DNA from: Amoebidium appalachense
Taxonomy: Eukaryota > Ichthyosporea
DNA: 64,000 bases
Assembly (NCBI GenBank): GCA_963693365.1
Contig: CAVNZM010000012.1
Span: 4,960,001-5,024,000, forward strand
Direction: 5' to 3'
The translations under genes were made by a program, and so were the position numbers. Below, one piece after another: positions 44,513-54,653 of this stretch. Positions within the stretch are counted from its first letter, which is position 1. Each line of letters begins with the position of its first letter. The notes beneath the pieces are model-generated. The model was not told the DNA's origin. It searched no databases and saw nothing but the letters and a program-made list of their open reading frames with translations.

Positions 44513-46236
44513 GGGGCCCAGCCCCCTTTCGGGCAGGGGCTGACGTCAGCGCTGGGCCTGCCCTCAGGCTCTCCGTTGCCCTGCGGGGCCCATGGTCACC
44601 CCCCCCAGCGGCACCACCACAGACCGTATCTGTCCCCAACTTCCGCCGTTTGTTTGAGTTGTTTCCGCACCCCGACAGTGCGTTTCAGCAGGCTCTGCTC
44701 CGCGACTTAGAGCTGGGCTTCTCGGTCGGTTACTTCGGCGAGCGGGTCACCCGGGTGGGCCGAAACCACCCGTCCGCGCTGGCGGCCCGTGAGCAGCTTG
44801 CAGCCGACATTGCGAAGGAAGTGGCATGCGGCCACATCCTGGGCCCCTTCACCCGCGACGAGATGGTGGCCCTTTATCCTTATTTTGTATCCGCGCCCCT
44901 CGGGGCAGTTCCCAAAAAGGGCGGCACGGGCGTCCGCCGCATCCACGACCTTTCCTTCCCGCGTGGCTCCAGTATCAACGATGGGGTCGATTACCCGGAT
45001 CAGCTGGAGTACATCACCATCCGCACGGTGATGCAAACAGTAGCTCGGCTCGGCCAGGGCTGCTTCCTCGGGGCATACGACGTGAAGGGTGCCTTTCGTC
45101 ACGGCCCGGTGCACCCAGACGACCAGCCACTGCTGTCGTTCCAGCTGCTAGGCGCGTTCTATGTGGAGACCCGCCTACCGTTTGGCTTGCGGTCCAGCCC
45201 AGCGTTCTGGGAACGCATAGCTCAGGCCCTGCAGCACTTCGCCCACGCCCTCAACGCCACAGAGACACAGCATTTTGTGGACGACTTCCTTTTCGGCGGC
45301 CGTACGCTGCAAGAGTGCGCCTTCAACATGCTGGTGTTTCGGTGGGTGTGCTCGAAGGTGGGTGTTACGCTTGCCGACGACAAAGTGCAGCTGCCCTCAC
45401 ACACGCTCATCTACTCTGGGCTCGAGTGGGACACTCTGCGCATGGAGGCCCGCTTACCTGCCGTCAAGCTGACCGAGCTCCGGGCCCTGCTAGCCGATTG
45501 GCGGGGTCGCACCAAGGCCACTGTTCGAGACCTACGGTCCCTGTGCGGCAAGCTCATGTGGTGTGCTCAGGTTGTGGCGCTGGGGCGTGCCCGTGCCTTT
45601 CTTCAACGCTTGCTTCATCTGCTGGCGGAGGCTGAGAGGGCCGGCCTAGGGCCCCACCACCACATCCGTGTCTGCGCCGACGCACGAGCCGACGTTGTGC
45701 TGTGGTCGGAGTTCCTCCCCGAGTGGAACGGCATACGTGTGCTTACCCCCCCCGTGCATCACATGTTCACCACAGATGCGGCCGGCAGCATAGGATGCGG
45801 TGGCTACTGGGGTCAAGCGTGGTTTCACCTAGCATGGACGGACCATTGGCGCACGGTCATTGCTGGCGGAGATGTGTGGGCTTCCGTGCTGTTTGAGCTG
45901 GCTGGCATTGCCGTGGCCCTGGCCTGTTGGGGTCCCAGCTGTCGCAACAGCCACATACGCGTGCTCACCGATAACGACGGTGCAGTATCTACGATCGCGT
46001 CCCGTCACTCCCCCGTCCCTGCCATTGTCCGGGTGCTGCGTCTCATCACGCTGATGGAAATGCGCTACACGGTGCTGGTCTCGGCCAAGCACATCCCTGG
46101 CGTGGAAAACTCGATTGCGGATGCCATCTCGCGGGCACAGTGGGCCACTTTCGACCGGCTGCACCCGTGGCACGCACCAGTCCCAACACCCGTGCCTGAG
46201 TGGCTAGCGGGGTGGTTTGCTGCCCCTCTCTCGTGA
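44350..46236 (+). CDS. Reverse transcriptase / RNase H of the retrotransposon
   Basis: Copies element RNA to DNA and removes the RNA strand. The frame is open from an ATG at 44350 inside the gag ORF, 628 codons to TGA. Recognisable core sequence starts at about residue 95 (VPNFRRLFELFP). RT motifs: AYDVKGAF near residue 244 (first catalytic Asp), LPFGLRSSPAFWE, and HFVDDFLF near 310. The last is the metal-binding pair as VDD rather than YxDD, as is common in DIRS-type elements. RNase H: TDAAGSIGCGGYW near 476, ELAGIAVAL, LTDNDG near 538 and HIPGVENSIADAISR near 580. Whether translation starts at 44350 or arises by -1 frameshifting from gag is open. Confidence 0.93.
   Translation: MPGLQHGQGLHQEGTQPLPLQARLPEVRLSGARRTRLPSQPSQRGGGRGGQPGLGGPAPFRAGADVSAGPALRLSVALRGPWSPPPAAPPQTVSVPNFRRLFELFPHPDSAFQQALLRDLELGFSVGYFGERVTRVGRNHPSALAAREQLAADIAKEVACGHILGPFTRDEMVALYPYFVSAPLGAVPKKGGTGVRRIHDLSFPRGSSINDGVDYPDQLEYITIRTVMQTVARLGQGCFLGAYDVKGAFRHGPVHPDDQPLLSFQLLGAFYVETRLPFGLRSSPAFWERIAQALQHFAHALNATETQHFVDDFLFGGRTLQECAFNMLVFRWVCSKVGVTLADDKVQLPSHTLIYSGLEWDTLRMEARLPAVKLTELRALLADWRGRTKATVRDLRSLCGKLMWCAQVVALGRARAFLQRLLHLLAEAERAGLGPHHHIRVCADARADVVLWSEFLPEWNGIRVLTPPVHHMFTTDAAGSIGCGGYWGQAWFHLAWTDHWRTVIAGGDVWASVLFELAGIAVALACWGPSCRNSHIRVLTDNDGAVSTIASRHSPVPAIVRVLRLITLMEMRYTVLVSAKHIPGVENSIADAISRAQWATFDRLHPWHAPVPTPVPEWLAGWFAAPLS
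44541..44548. promoter_or_regulatory. CRE palindrome at the gag/RT junction
   Basis: GCTGACGTCAGC, a third type of TGACGTCA site in the element, 29 bp after the gag stop. Possibly coincidence in GC-rich DNA. Confidence 0.25.
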
Positions 46237-46526
46237 TGGGGCTGGGCCGAGCCCCCTCCCCTGTTCCTTTGCCTTCGTATTGGGCTTGGCGTGTGGGCTG
46301 TGGGGGGCACCGACACCCCCCCTTCCCCCTTCCCACTTTGTATATCGCACGATTCATGTTCTGCAGTGGCGGCCGGGGCCGGCCCCCCCCCACTACACGA
46401 ATTCGCTCGGATTCCCCCACTCACCCGGTGGAGTGTTTGGGACAATACATTACGGTCTTACGGTGTACACACGGTGTGCCTCTTTGTTCTATGCTGGCCC
46501 GCAGTGCCAACTGCTTGTGGCGTGTC

Positions 46527-46560
<34 letters not shown>

Positions 46561-46929
46561 TTCCCTCCCCCAACCCCCCCCAACCCCACCCTGCCACCCC
46601 TCCACCCGCCCCTTCGATCGTGCATGCTTAACCTCGGTGTTACACACACATGCTCATACACACCCACACACTAGCGCACACACACGCACGCCTACACCGC
46701 GGCTTGTGCGCGCATACCCCCCCCCTCCCCTTCCCCCGCCCTCCCTGCCAGCGCTGCATGCATCCTCTGCCCTTTAGCTACGCCCCCCCCCCCCCCCCCC
46801 CCTCCCCCCCCCTTGTTTGCCTGCCTGTGCACCCGCTTGCCTGCCGCCCACCCCGCTCGTTGCCTTTACCCCCCCCCCCCCCCCTGGGACTCTAGGCATG
46901 ATGCTCACACAGCTCAGCTGTCCCTGCAG
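46237..46929 (+). other. Non-coding spacer between RT and recombinase, intron-like
   Basis: C-tracts and CA-rich sequence, in contrast to the rest of the element. It ends in TCCCTGCAG, a good splice acceptor, at 46929, right where the recombinase frame becomes protein-like. A donor was not fixed. Confidence 0.5.
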
Positions 46930-48050
46930 GTGGCTTGCTCCCCTTTGGTGGCGACCATGGTAGGCTTGCCCAGTGGTTCACCCCCGAGGTTTTGGCCCGT
47001 GTCCCGGAGGTGGCCCGCACCATCACTCGGCGGCTGTCAGTGGGTGACAGCACGGAGTCCTCCTACTCGTCCTACCAGCGCCAGTTTATCGACTTCATCT
47101 ACGCAATGGACTGCCGCAATCCTGATGGTGGCTACCTGCCAGCCTGCCCAGCCCAAGTGCAGCTGTTCCTTGCCTGGTGCGCCATGCGTGCGGTGCAAGC
47201 CCGGACCATGCCCAGCATCGTCTCCGCCGTCAACAGCCTGCACCGCAGCTTGGGCATGGCACCACCAGCGGGCTCCGGCCAGCAGAGCCTTCAGTGGTTT
47301 ATCCGCGGGGCTGGCCGCTTCCTGCTGCTGGAAGGCAGCCACCGGCCCAAACGAGTGCTCGAGCCCCTCCTCCCAGCCGACCTCCGCGCCCTCCTCCCAG
47401 TCATCCAACCGGGCTCTTCATTGGAGGCCCTGCGTCTGTGGGCTGCCCTGCTGCTTGGCAGCTCGTGCCTCCTGCGCTCGGGCGAGTTCACGTCCAAATC
47501 TGCGGCCAAGTTCAACCCCCTCCTTCACGCCATGCGTCGCGACGTCCAGCTCCTATGGCAGGATGGCCGCCTGATTGGGGCAACAGTCTTCCTGCCGACG
47601 TCTAAGACCGACCCCACGGGCAAGGGTGTTACCATCCGGGTGCCCGCCTTCCCGGAGGAGCCTTCCTTCTGCCCAGCAGCCAATCTAGCCCTCTTCCTGG
47701 GGGTCTCGTCAACCAGGGCAGGCATCCACCCAGATGCACCCCTGTTCAGCGTCGACGGCAGCCCTTACCTCAAGAGCACCTTCATCGCCGGTTTCCGCAC
47801 AGCTCTACACCAGGCGGGCTACGACCCCGACCGGTACGCCGGCCACAGCCTGCGCATAGGGGGGGCCACTGCAGCTGAGAGAGCGGGCCTACCTGACGCC
47901 ACCATCAAAGCCCTTGGCCGCTGGGCATCAGACGCATTCATGGTCTACATCCGGCTGCCCCACCGCGACGTGCAAGCCTCCATTGCCACCGTCTGGTCAC
48001 ACCAGGGCCTCGCCACGGGACCTTGGGGCGGACCCCCTACATCGCAGTAG
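46930..48050 (+). CDS. Tyrosine recombinase of the retrotransposon
   Basis: Integrates the circular cDNA by strand exchange. Counting the open frame from 46935 (371 residues to TAG): an N-terminal SAM-like DNA-binding part (about 20-130), then the catalytic domain with Arg181 (LLRSGEF), beta-hairpin Lys224 (TSKTDPTGKG), His304-x-x-Arg307 (GHSLRIGG), Trp330 and nucleophile Tyr338 (AFMVYIR). All catalytic residues of the family are present. The frame has no ATG before about residue 58, and the N-terminal region would be lost with that start. Expression therefore probably needs splicing to the CTGCAG acceptor at 46929, or a non-AUG start (TTG at 46935). Confidence 0.92.
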
Positions 48051-48060
48051 GGGGGCCTTG

Positions 48061-48193
48061 TGGTGCGGGGGGGGGCTCATGGCATGGACCCCCCCTGGCG
48101 GCCCCCGCCTCGGCCAGCCCCTTGGGTGCAGGCACGACGGCCTGCACTCCACGGACACGGGGGGCATGAGGCAAGCACGAGTGAGTGATGTGA
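48061..48193 (+). repeat. Split direct repeat B1
   Basis: 133 bp beginning TGGTGCGGGG and ending GTGAGTGATGTGA. Repeated at B2 with one G fewer in the G run. Confidence 0.92.
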
Positions 48194-48471
48194 ATGTACG
48201 TTTCATATGCGCAGCAGATGAAAGATGTTTCACGGATCACTTCGGGCGCAGGCAGCCGGGCGGCCCATGACGTCACGGGCCGCGGCGCCAGGCGCAGCCG
48301 CAGCGGCGGCTGACATCGGTCTGGCGCAGCGCCTGACGTCAGGCGCCACCAGCGCCGGTATTTCCGGCGCAGCACACTGCAGATGCAGGCCACCTTCGTT
48401 TTCGCCGTGTGCTGCACGTACGGTTTTTTGTTAGCACGATTGCGTTTTCGGTGGCTAGCACACGGCGGCTC
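48194..48471 (+). repeat. Split direct repeat A2
   Basis: 278 bp, identical by eye to A1, directly abutting B1. Carries the same two CRE-centred palindromes. Confidence 0.93.
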
Positions 48472-48551
48472 CCACCCACCCACCTCTAAGTCTGTATACA
48501 TGACGGTGTACGTATGCGACTGTGACTGGCTCACAGCCCGATTGCAGCGGC

Positions 48552-48557
48552 AATAAA
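48552..48557 (+). terminator. Polyadenylation signal of the retrotransposon
   Basis: AATAAA in the 114-bp unique spacer between A2 and B2. A transcript ending here would contain A1 to A2 but only the B1 copy of B, so B2 would have to be restored during reverse transcription. Confidence 0.55.
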
Positions 48558-48585
48558 GCATGTCGAGGCGGGGCCCAGCCCCGGC

Positions 48586-48717
48586 TGGTGCGGGGGGGGC
48601 TCATGGCATGGACCCCCCCTGGCGGCCCCCGCCTCGGCCAGCCCCTTGGGTGCAGGCACGACGGCCTGCACTCCACGGACACGGGGGGCATGAGGCAAGC
48701 ACGAGTGAGTGATGTGA
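48586..48717 (+). repeat. Split direct repeat B2
   Basis: 132 bp, 3' end of the element. The next base belongs to the LRR gene. Confidence 0.92.
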
Positions 48718-50486
48718 AACACGATCGCGATATCAGTCCCCGGCGACCCGTCGTCGGCCGAAACGCGGCAGTTGTTTAAGTTGAGCGAGGTGAGGGCGGC
48801 AAACTGGGCTAGCCAGCCGACGGGAAAAGTGATGTTGCGAAAGTAGAGGCATCTCATCGTCTGGGCTGGTTTACTGCACATGTCCAGTGGCGCCGCGTAA
48901 AGCGCCCAGGGTTGGGAAAGGCGGGATATCCCTCCAATCCCAATGGAATGCGACTCCTATTGCTCTCTTTTGAATTCCGGGAACCGCCCGGGGATCCCGG
49001 AACAACCGATGGAAATTTTGCGCAAAGTCCGGCACGGTTCGATCCCGATACATCCAACTCTCCGTGGAGCTGACCCGTGAGCTCCTTCAAATTAGGAAGG
49101 TACGGCACCACTACCAGGCCTTCGCTTTCGTCGTGCGAGGTTATCTCCAAGCGTTTCAGGGTTTCCCACCCCGCTAGCACGCCAAAGTCGATTTTCTGAG
49201 AACGATGACGTACGCCGTTAATGAGGTTGGTAACCTCCTGCACGTTCCGGAACAATCGGGGTATCGCCGGCAATTTCTTCATGTCGCCCTTGTCAGTTTG
49301 TAGAATGAACGTGAATTTCTTCAAATTCGGGTTGCCCTGCGCCAGCGAGGATTGGCCCGAACCGGATATGAAAGGAAGGAAGGGAGTGTTCACGCGAAGA
49401 CTTTCCAAAACGGGGCACCTGGCCAACACCGCCCGCAAAATCTCCGTTAACGTCGACGTATCGTCCCCGTCGTAAGCCCTGTCAAGTTTGAAGGATTTTA
49501 GTCTGCCCCCGACTGATCCGAGCACAAAAAACAAGAACATTAAAAATATCCTCTTCGCCTTCGGTGTCGGACCCTTCCTCTGTCTGCAAAACTTATACCG
49601 TGTGCACGTTAGCGAGATCGGCGAGGTGCCGACAGAACTGCATTGCACGGTTTCTCTGCTCCTCGTTCTCCCAATCACAGCCCATATCCTCTGGCAACGC
49701 GAATTTAACTACCCCGATTGCCGCGTGCCACGGCTTCATATCGCTCAAACTACACACCACAAACTCGTCCCCCTCCTGAGACCATTCGTCGCCCTCTCCA
49801 CAGTCCTCCCATTCGTTTTCCGATTCGTTCTCCGGTACGTTGTCCGGTTCGTTTTCCGAATCACTTTCGCCCGTTTCAGAACGCAAACGGTGTGTTTTGA
49901 TCCCCGGTAGTCCGAAAGCGGATATTTCGATTAGGCCTGCCTGGGGGGACCGTGCCAGAGCGCAGCATCGACGAGACACGAGGGAAAACGACAGGCGGCT
50001 GGCAAGTGGCAAATAGCGCACTATTTTGAAGAGAATCTCGTCGGGGAGGCGGAGCAGAGGGCCATCTGTGTGTGTGCAAAGGGTTAATAGTGTGTGAGAG
50101 GCAACGGTCAGAGACCCATGGTCTTGGCAGCTGGAGAATGCGGATCATGCAAAGGCTGAGCAAGCAGCACACATATGGACGAACAGATGGAAAAGTGTAT
50201 GCACGGGTATACGCACACATAGACACACAGACCTGCACACGGATTCAGAAATAAGCAATTTTTTTTTTTCTTTCCCCCCTCAGAAAACAAAACAAAGGGA
50301 AAGGAAAAAAAAAAATAAAAATAAAAAAAAAATAAAAAAAAAGGCGCCGACGAAAGCACCTACCCAAGGAATCAAATCAAATACATTGCCCATGCCGGCA
50401 CACAAGTGTAAAGAGTGACTCCACACTCGGGTACAGCCACATAAGTGCATCACGGCCCACCCCTCGCGTATGTACACACACACACA

Positions 50487-50547
<61 letters not shown>

Positions 50548-50775
50548 CTGCACACACACACGGTAATGCGCAAAAACAGTTAGAGCTGAAAAAAGCCAAC
50601 AGAGGGCGATAAGGTAGGCCCCTGCGTGAATGAGTTGTGATGTTTGCATGCCAGGGTGCCCCAGCCCGTATATTTACATTGATTGTGTGCACATTACAAG
50701 AATACATTGTGTATACTACGTAGCTCTACGGTATACGGTATAGAACGTGTGCACGCTTCTGTCATGGTGCATGAA

Positions 50776-50891
<116 letters not shown>

Positions 50892-51982
50892 CTTGTGTAA
50901 GCAACTTTCGTGTACGAGTAATGCTGAGGAGGGAGGGAGAGGGAGGAGAGGGGGGAAGGAGAGGGGGGGGGGGGGGGGGGGAGGGGGGGAGAGGGGGCTT
51001 GTGCAGAATGATGCTAAGGGCGAGAGAAGGCACTGTGTACTAACGCACAAAACAAGGCTCCCTTGGACTCTCACACCTTGTGGATACAGTAGGTCACGTC
51101 TATGCCTTACCCAGAATCCCAAACCCGGACCTAGATTGCTAGATTTTATTTACGTCTTAGCAGTAGGTGGAACACCAGAATATAGTGTGTTTCAAGCTTT
51201 ACCAAGAGGGGACGGAGGGAGGGAAGGAGAAAGAGGGGAAGGGGGGGGAGGGGGGGGAGGGGGGGAGCGATGGAGAGAGGGGAGGGAGGGGAGGAGAGGG
51301 GAGCGGGGGGAGGGGGGGGGGGGGGGGAGGGGGGGGGGGGGGGGGGGCGGAGGGAGGGAGGGAGGAAGGAAGGGAGGATGGAGGGAGGGGAAAGGGAGAG
51401 AGAGCTGTGCCGAAACCTAGTCATGACAATATATTCACATGGTTAGCAAAAAAAAAATTTAAAACATAGGCCGTCGTCGCATACATCGGGGAGACGAAGC
51501 AAGCAAAATCACAAGCAAAACCGCAGCGACTCAACTTTAACGTTGACCAAATATGCTGAAGTGCAACCGGCAGTCATCAGCCTGTTTTTTCAAGGCCCAC
51601 AGAAAGCACCTAGTTTGTTTGTTCAAAAAGTGCGGGGTCTTAAAACTTTAAACCATACCTTGTTTGGCGGTGTCCGCGGAACCAATTCACCATTCTTTTT
51701 CCTTGTATGCTTCATGCTGGTAGGTAGTGTCGCCAAAGGGAGTTGTTGGTGTCCCTACGAATACGGGGCCATATCCAAAGCACAAAACGCCTGTTTACAT
51801 GCCAAAAATAAAACAAAGCTACTCGGAGAGTAAAGTGAGGATAAAAGAAAAAACATGAAAAGAAGAAAGAACTAAGTGGAACAGGCACAACAAAAAAAGT
51901 GACCTGGAGAGTGGAGACTCCGTCTAACACGTACTGACGTGTTGCCGCACGTGCGACGTTTAACATCTACTCAGGCGGCTTT

Positions 51983-52022
<40 letters not shown>

Positions 52023-52739
52023 AAGGAGACACCGCCTCAGTACATAGGTGGTAGAGACTCCGTTCACGTTAACGCAAAGGGCAGGCAATGTCTAAAAATA
52101 GCAGATTCGTATCGGTCAATGAATGTCTGGTCTTCTTCCAAAAACATCATTTCAATTGAATTTTCTGTTGTGTTCCAGTACGTTTCATACTCAGATGGCT
52201 TTGGTTTTTCTTTGTTTCCCCTTTTTCTCGTTTTTCCTTTTTCCCTAGCTCTTTTCTCCTAATAGCATTGTTGTGTATCTGGCATGTAAACAAGCGTTTT
52301 ATTTAGGCTTTGTTTGATATGTCCACGTATTCTTAGTGACACCTACATCTTCCCATGTCCACACCAACTACAGTGATGATTAAGCATGCACAGAGAGAGG
52401 ATGAGGCTTTGGTTCCGCGCTCCCACACTGCCACGCAAGGTATGTTTAAGATTTGCAACTGTGGAACAAACAATTCAAGTTCTCCCCGTGGGCACTCAAA
52501 GAAACAAGGCTGTTGATTACCGATATCTCGCACTTTTGCTTTGCTTGACATGTTGACATGATGGCAGCGTTGAGTCACCGCTGTTTTGCTTGTTGCGTTC
52601 GCATAATTTGCATTTCCGGTGTATGCCATGCGGGCCCATGTCCTAATTTGTCATTTTTGTTATTCATTTAAACATGTTGTTGTCAGGACTGGATTTTGAC
52701 ACCTCCCTTTATCCGTTTTTCTCTGTCGTTGTGTCTCTG

Positions 52740-53270
52740 TCTTCCCCCCCCTTCCCGACCCCCTCTGCCTCCCTCCCTCCCTCCTTCCCTCCCTCCCTCC
52801 CCCCTCCCCTCCCCCCTTCCCTTCCCCCCCGACCCCACCCCCCTCCCCCTTCCTCCCCCTTTACCTCCACCTTCCCCCCCCCCCTCCCCCCTCCCCCTTC
52901 CCTCTCTCCCGACGTGCCGCCCCTCCCACCCCCTCCCTCCGTCCCCCATCCCCACTCCCTCCTTCCCCCCTCCCCCTCACCACCATCCCGCACCCCCTCC
53001 CCCTCCCCTTCCCCTCCCCCTTCCCTCTCCCCCCGCCCCCTCCCCCCTTCCCCCCCCCCTCCTCCTCTCCCCCCTTCCCTCTCTCGTTACTCTCGCTCTC
53101 TCCGCTCTCTTCTGTTCTTCCTCCCCTCTCTCCTGTTTCTACCTTCCTCTCCTGTTCCTGTCCCTGTCTCCCGTGGCTCTCTTGCTGACTCCGAACCCCC
53201 CCCCCCCCCCCCCCCTCCCCCCTCCCCCCCCTCCCCCCCCCTCTCGACCCCACCCACCCTGGGCGAATAC
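52740..53270 (+). repeat. About 530-bp polypyrimidine block
   Basis: Almost only C and T on the plus strand, with a few short interruptions (GACCCC, CACC). Open frames here are artefacts of composition. Confidence 0.8.
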
Positions 53271-53976
53271 TGCATCATAATCATTTTCTCGCCACGTCCC
53301 CTTGTTTTTCTGCTGCTGTCCCAGAGCTTTACGTCACTTGACGACCTCATTATTCCGTACGATTTCTCACAAAGGCCTAGATTCGACTGATGTCTTACAT
53401 GCGGCATCTTTGCCATTTATTCATACTATAAACACGAATAAACATGACGTTTTATGCAGTAGCATCGTATCAGGAAAGATGTTAATATAAATTTTGTATA
53501 GAAAGTAAGAATTGAGACCCTGATGAATGCTGCAGTATCGTGCTCGCAAATCCCCCCCCCCCCCCCCCCCCCCACCCCCTTTTCTCCTCCTCCTCCTTCT
53601 GCACTGCCACCCCACCCCCTCCTCAATTTTCTATTCTGAACTTATGTCATGGAACCACAGATTCGAAATGCCTGCCTCATTTAGGCAAAGAATGTATTGG
53701 AAGATGTGGTTTTCTTGTCTGGAGGGTGATGGTTATCTACGGTGTTTTACGATCACGGGTTGATTGGTATTAGTTTGAGACACGGTGCACTAATTAGTTA
53801 TCTAACCTACTTCTAATGCTTATTTAGTATTCTAGGAATCTAGGTCTGGATTTGGGTTTTGTGTGTAAATACTTATGGGTTCTCTCGCTCTCCTTCATAT
53901 ACACCCCTCCCCGTTCAGGTATCTGAAGCCTGAAGGTTTTTTTTTTCCTTTTTTTTTTTTTTTTTTTTTTTTGGGT

Positions 53977-54012
<36 letters not shown>

Positions 54013-54285
54013 CTGGAGAAAGTAACGGTTAATGTTTGAGCCTAATGGTGGATATGTATACAAATAGTGTATATGTTTACATATAGTTGATATGTATACA
54101 GATATTCTTGTTATCCTGATGGTACTACAAATGCAGAATGAAGAAGTTTCCTCCGCCCCCTCCCCCTCCCTCTCCCCTTTCCCCCTCCCCCCCATGCAAC
54201 TTGCACAATATCCTTCATACTATCCTGTGTGAGATTTCCTATTCGAATACTATTACAGCCTGTGCTTATCTGATACTGAGATATC

Positions 54286-54327
<42 letters not shown>

Positions 54328-54336
54328 AAAGAAAAG

Positions 54337-54367
<31 letters not shown>

Positions 54368-54653
54368 CCCACTGTGTACAGCAAGGCCATTACACCTGTG
54401 GTATTCGTGTGATATGCAACAACTCTTATGCCGGGTGCATATTATGACAAGAATTAGAACAAACCTTTACGGAGGGATGTTTCCACTTACTATACAATAC
54501 CTCGTATAATATTATTGTCAGGCTGCATAGTATAATTGCAACCTACACATGCATTGGGCAATATCTCGTGTAATATTATTGTCGACCAGTACTTCATGAA
54601 CTGCAAAGGTTACCTACGACTGTTATTTTTGGCCATGGGCGCTGGCCATCGGC

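Larger units (their letters stand above)
43028..48717 (+). mobile_element. Tyrosine-recombinase retrotransposon (PAT/Kangaroo/Ngaro-like, DIRS order) with split direct repeats
   Basis: A 5,690-bp element in the order A1 (43028-43305), gag-like ORF, RT/RNase H ORF, YR ORF, B1 (48061-48193), A2 (48194-48471), spacer with AATAAA, B2 (48586-48717). A1 and A2 are identical by eye over 278 bp. B1 and B2 differ only in the length of a G run. Split direct repeats plus a tyrosine recombinase instead of an integrase define the PAT-like and Ngaro groups; Chlamydomonas TOC3 and Volvox Kangaroo are known examples. The B1/A2 junction has the sequence expected of a circular intermediate (B end joined to A start). 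The GC content is much higher than in surrounding DNA. All three ORFs are open, so the copy is probably young and possibly active. I saw no methyltransferase domain. Confidence 0.93.
42372..50065 (-). pseudogene. F-box/leucine-rich-repeat protein gene, split by a retroelement
   Basis: Minus-strand pieces flank the element. An exon from 50065 (acceptor CACACAG) encodes a typical F-box (LPDEILFKIVRYLPLASRLSF...RRC), then an acidic linker; LRR-like segments follow at about 49510-49045 and 48880-48718. After the insertion, LRRs continue at 43027-42372 (LTSLNLNNCRVS upstream; SLHLEGL, HPNLSRLVV downstream), ending in an acidic and then basic helical tail. F-box/LRR proteins pick substrates for SCF ubiquitin ligases. 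Damage: TAA at 49593-49595, at least one frame change near 49050-48870, TGA at 42535-42537 with LRR-like coding continuing in frame after it, and the 5.7-kb insertion. The TAA and the frame change could be hidden by short introns. The TGA and the insertion are harder to explain away. The start exon was not found; the first exon must lie above 50065. Confidence 0.7.

Noticed and set aside
51543-51833. Plus-strand 96-codon open frame with a hydrophobic stretch
   Set aside because: No splice or start support and no recognised similarity; composition like the surrounding intergenic DNA.
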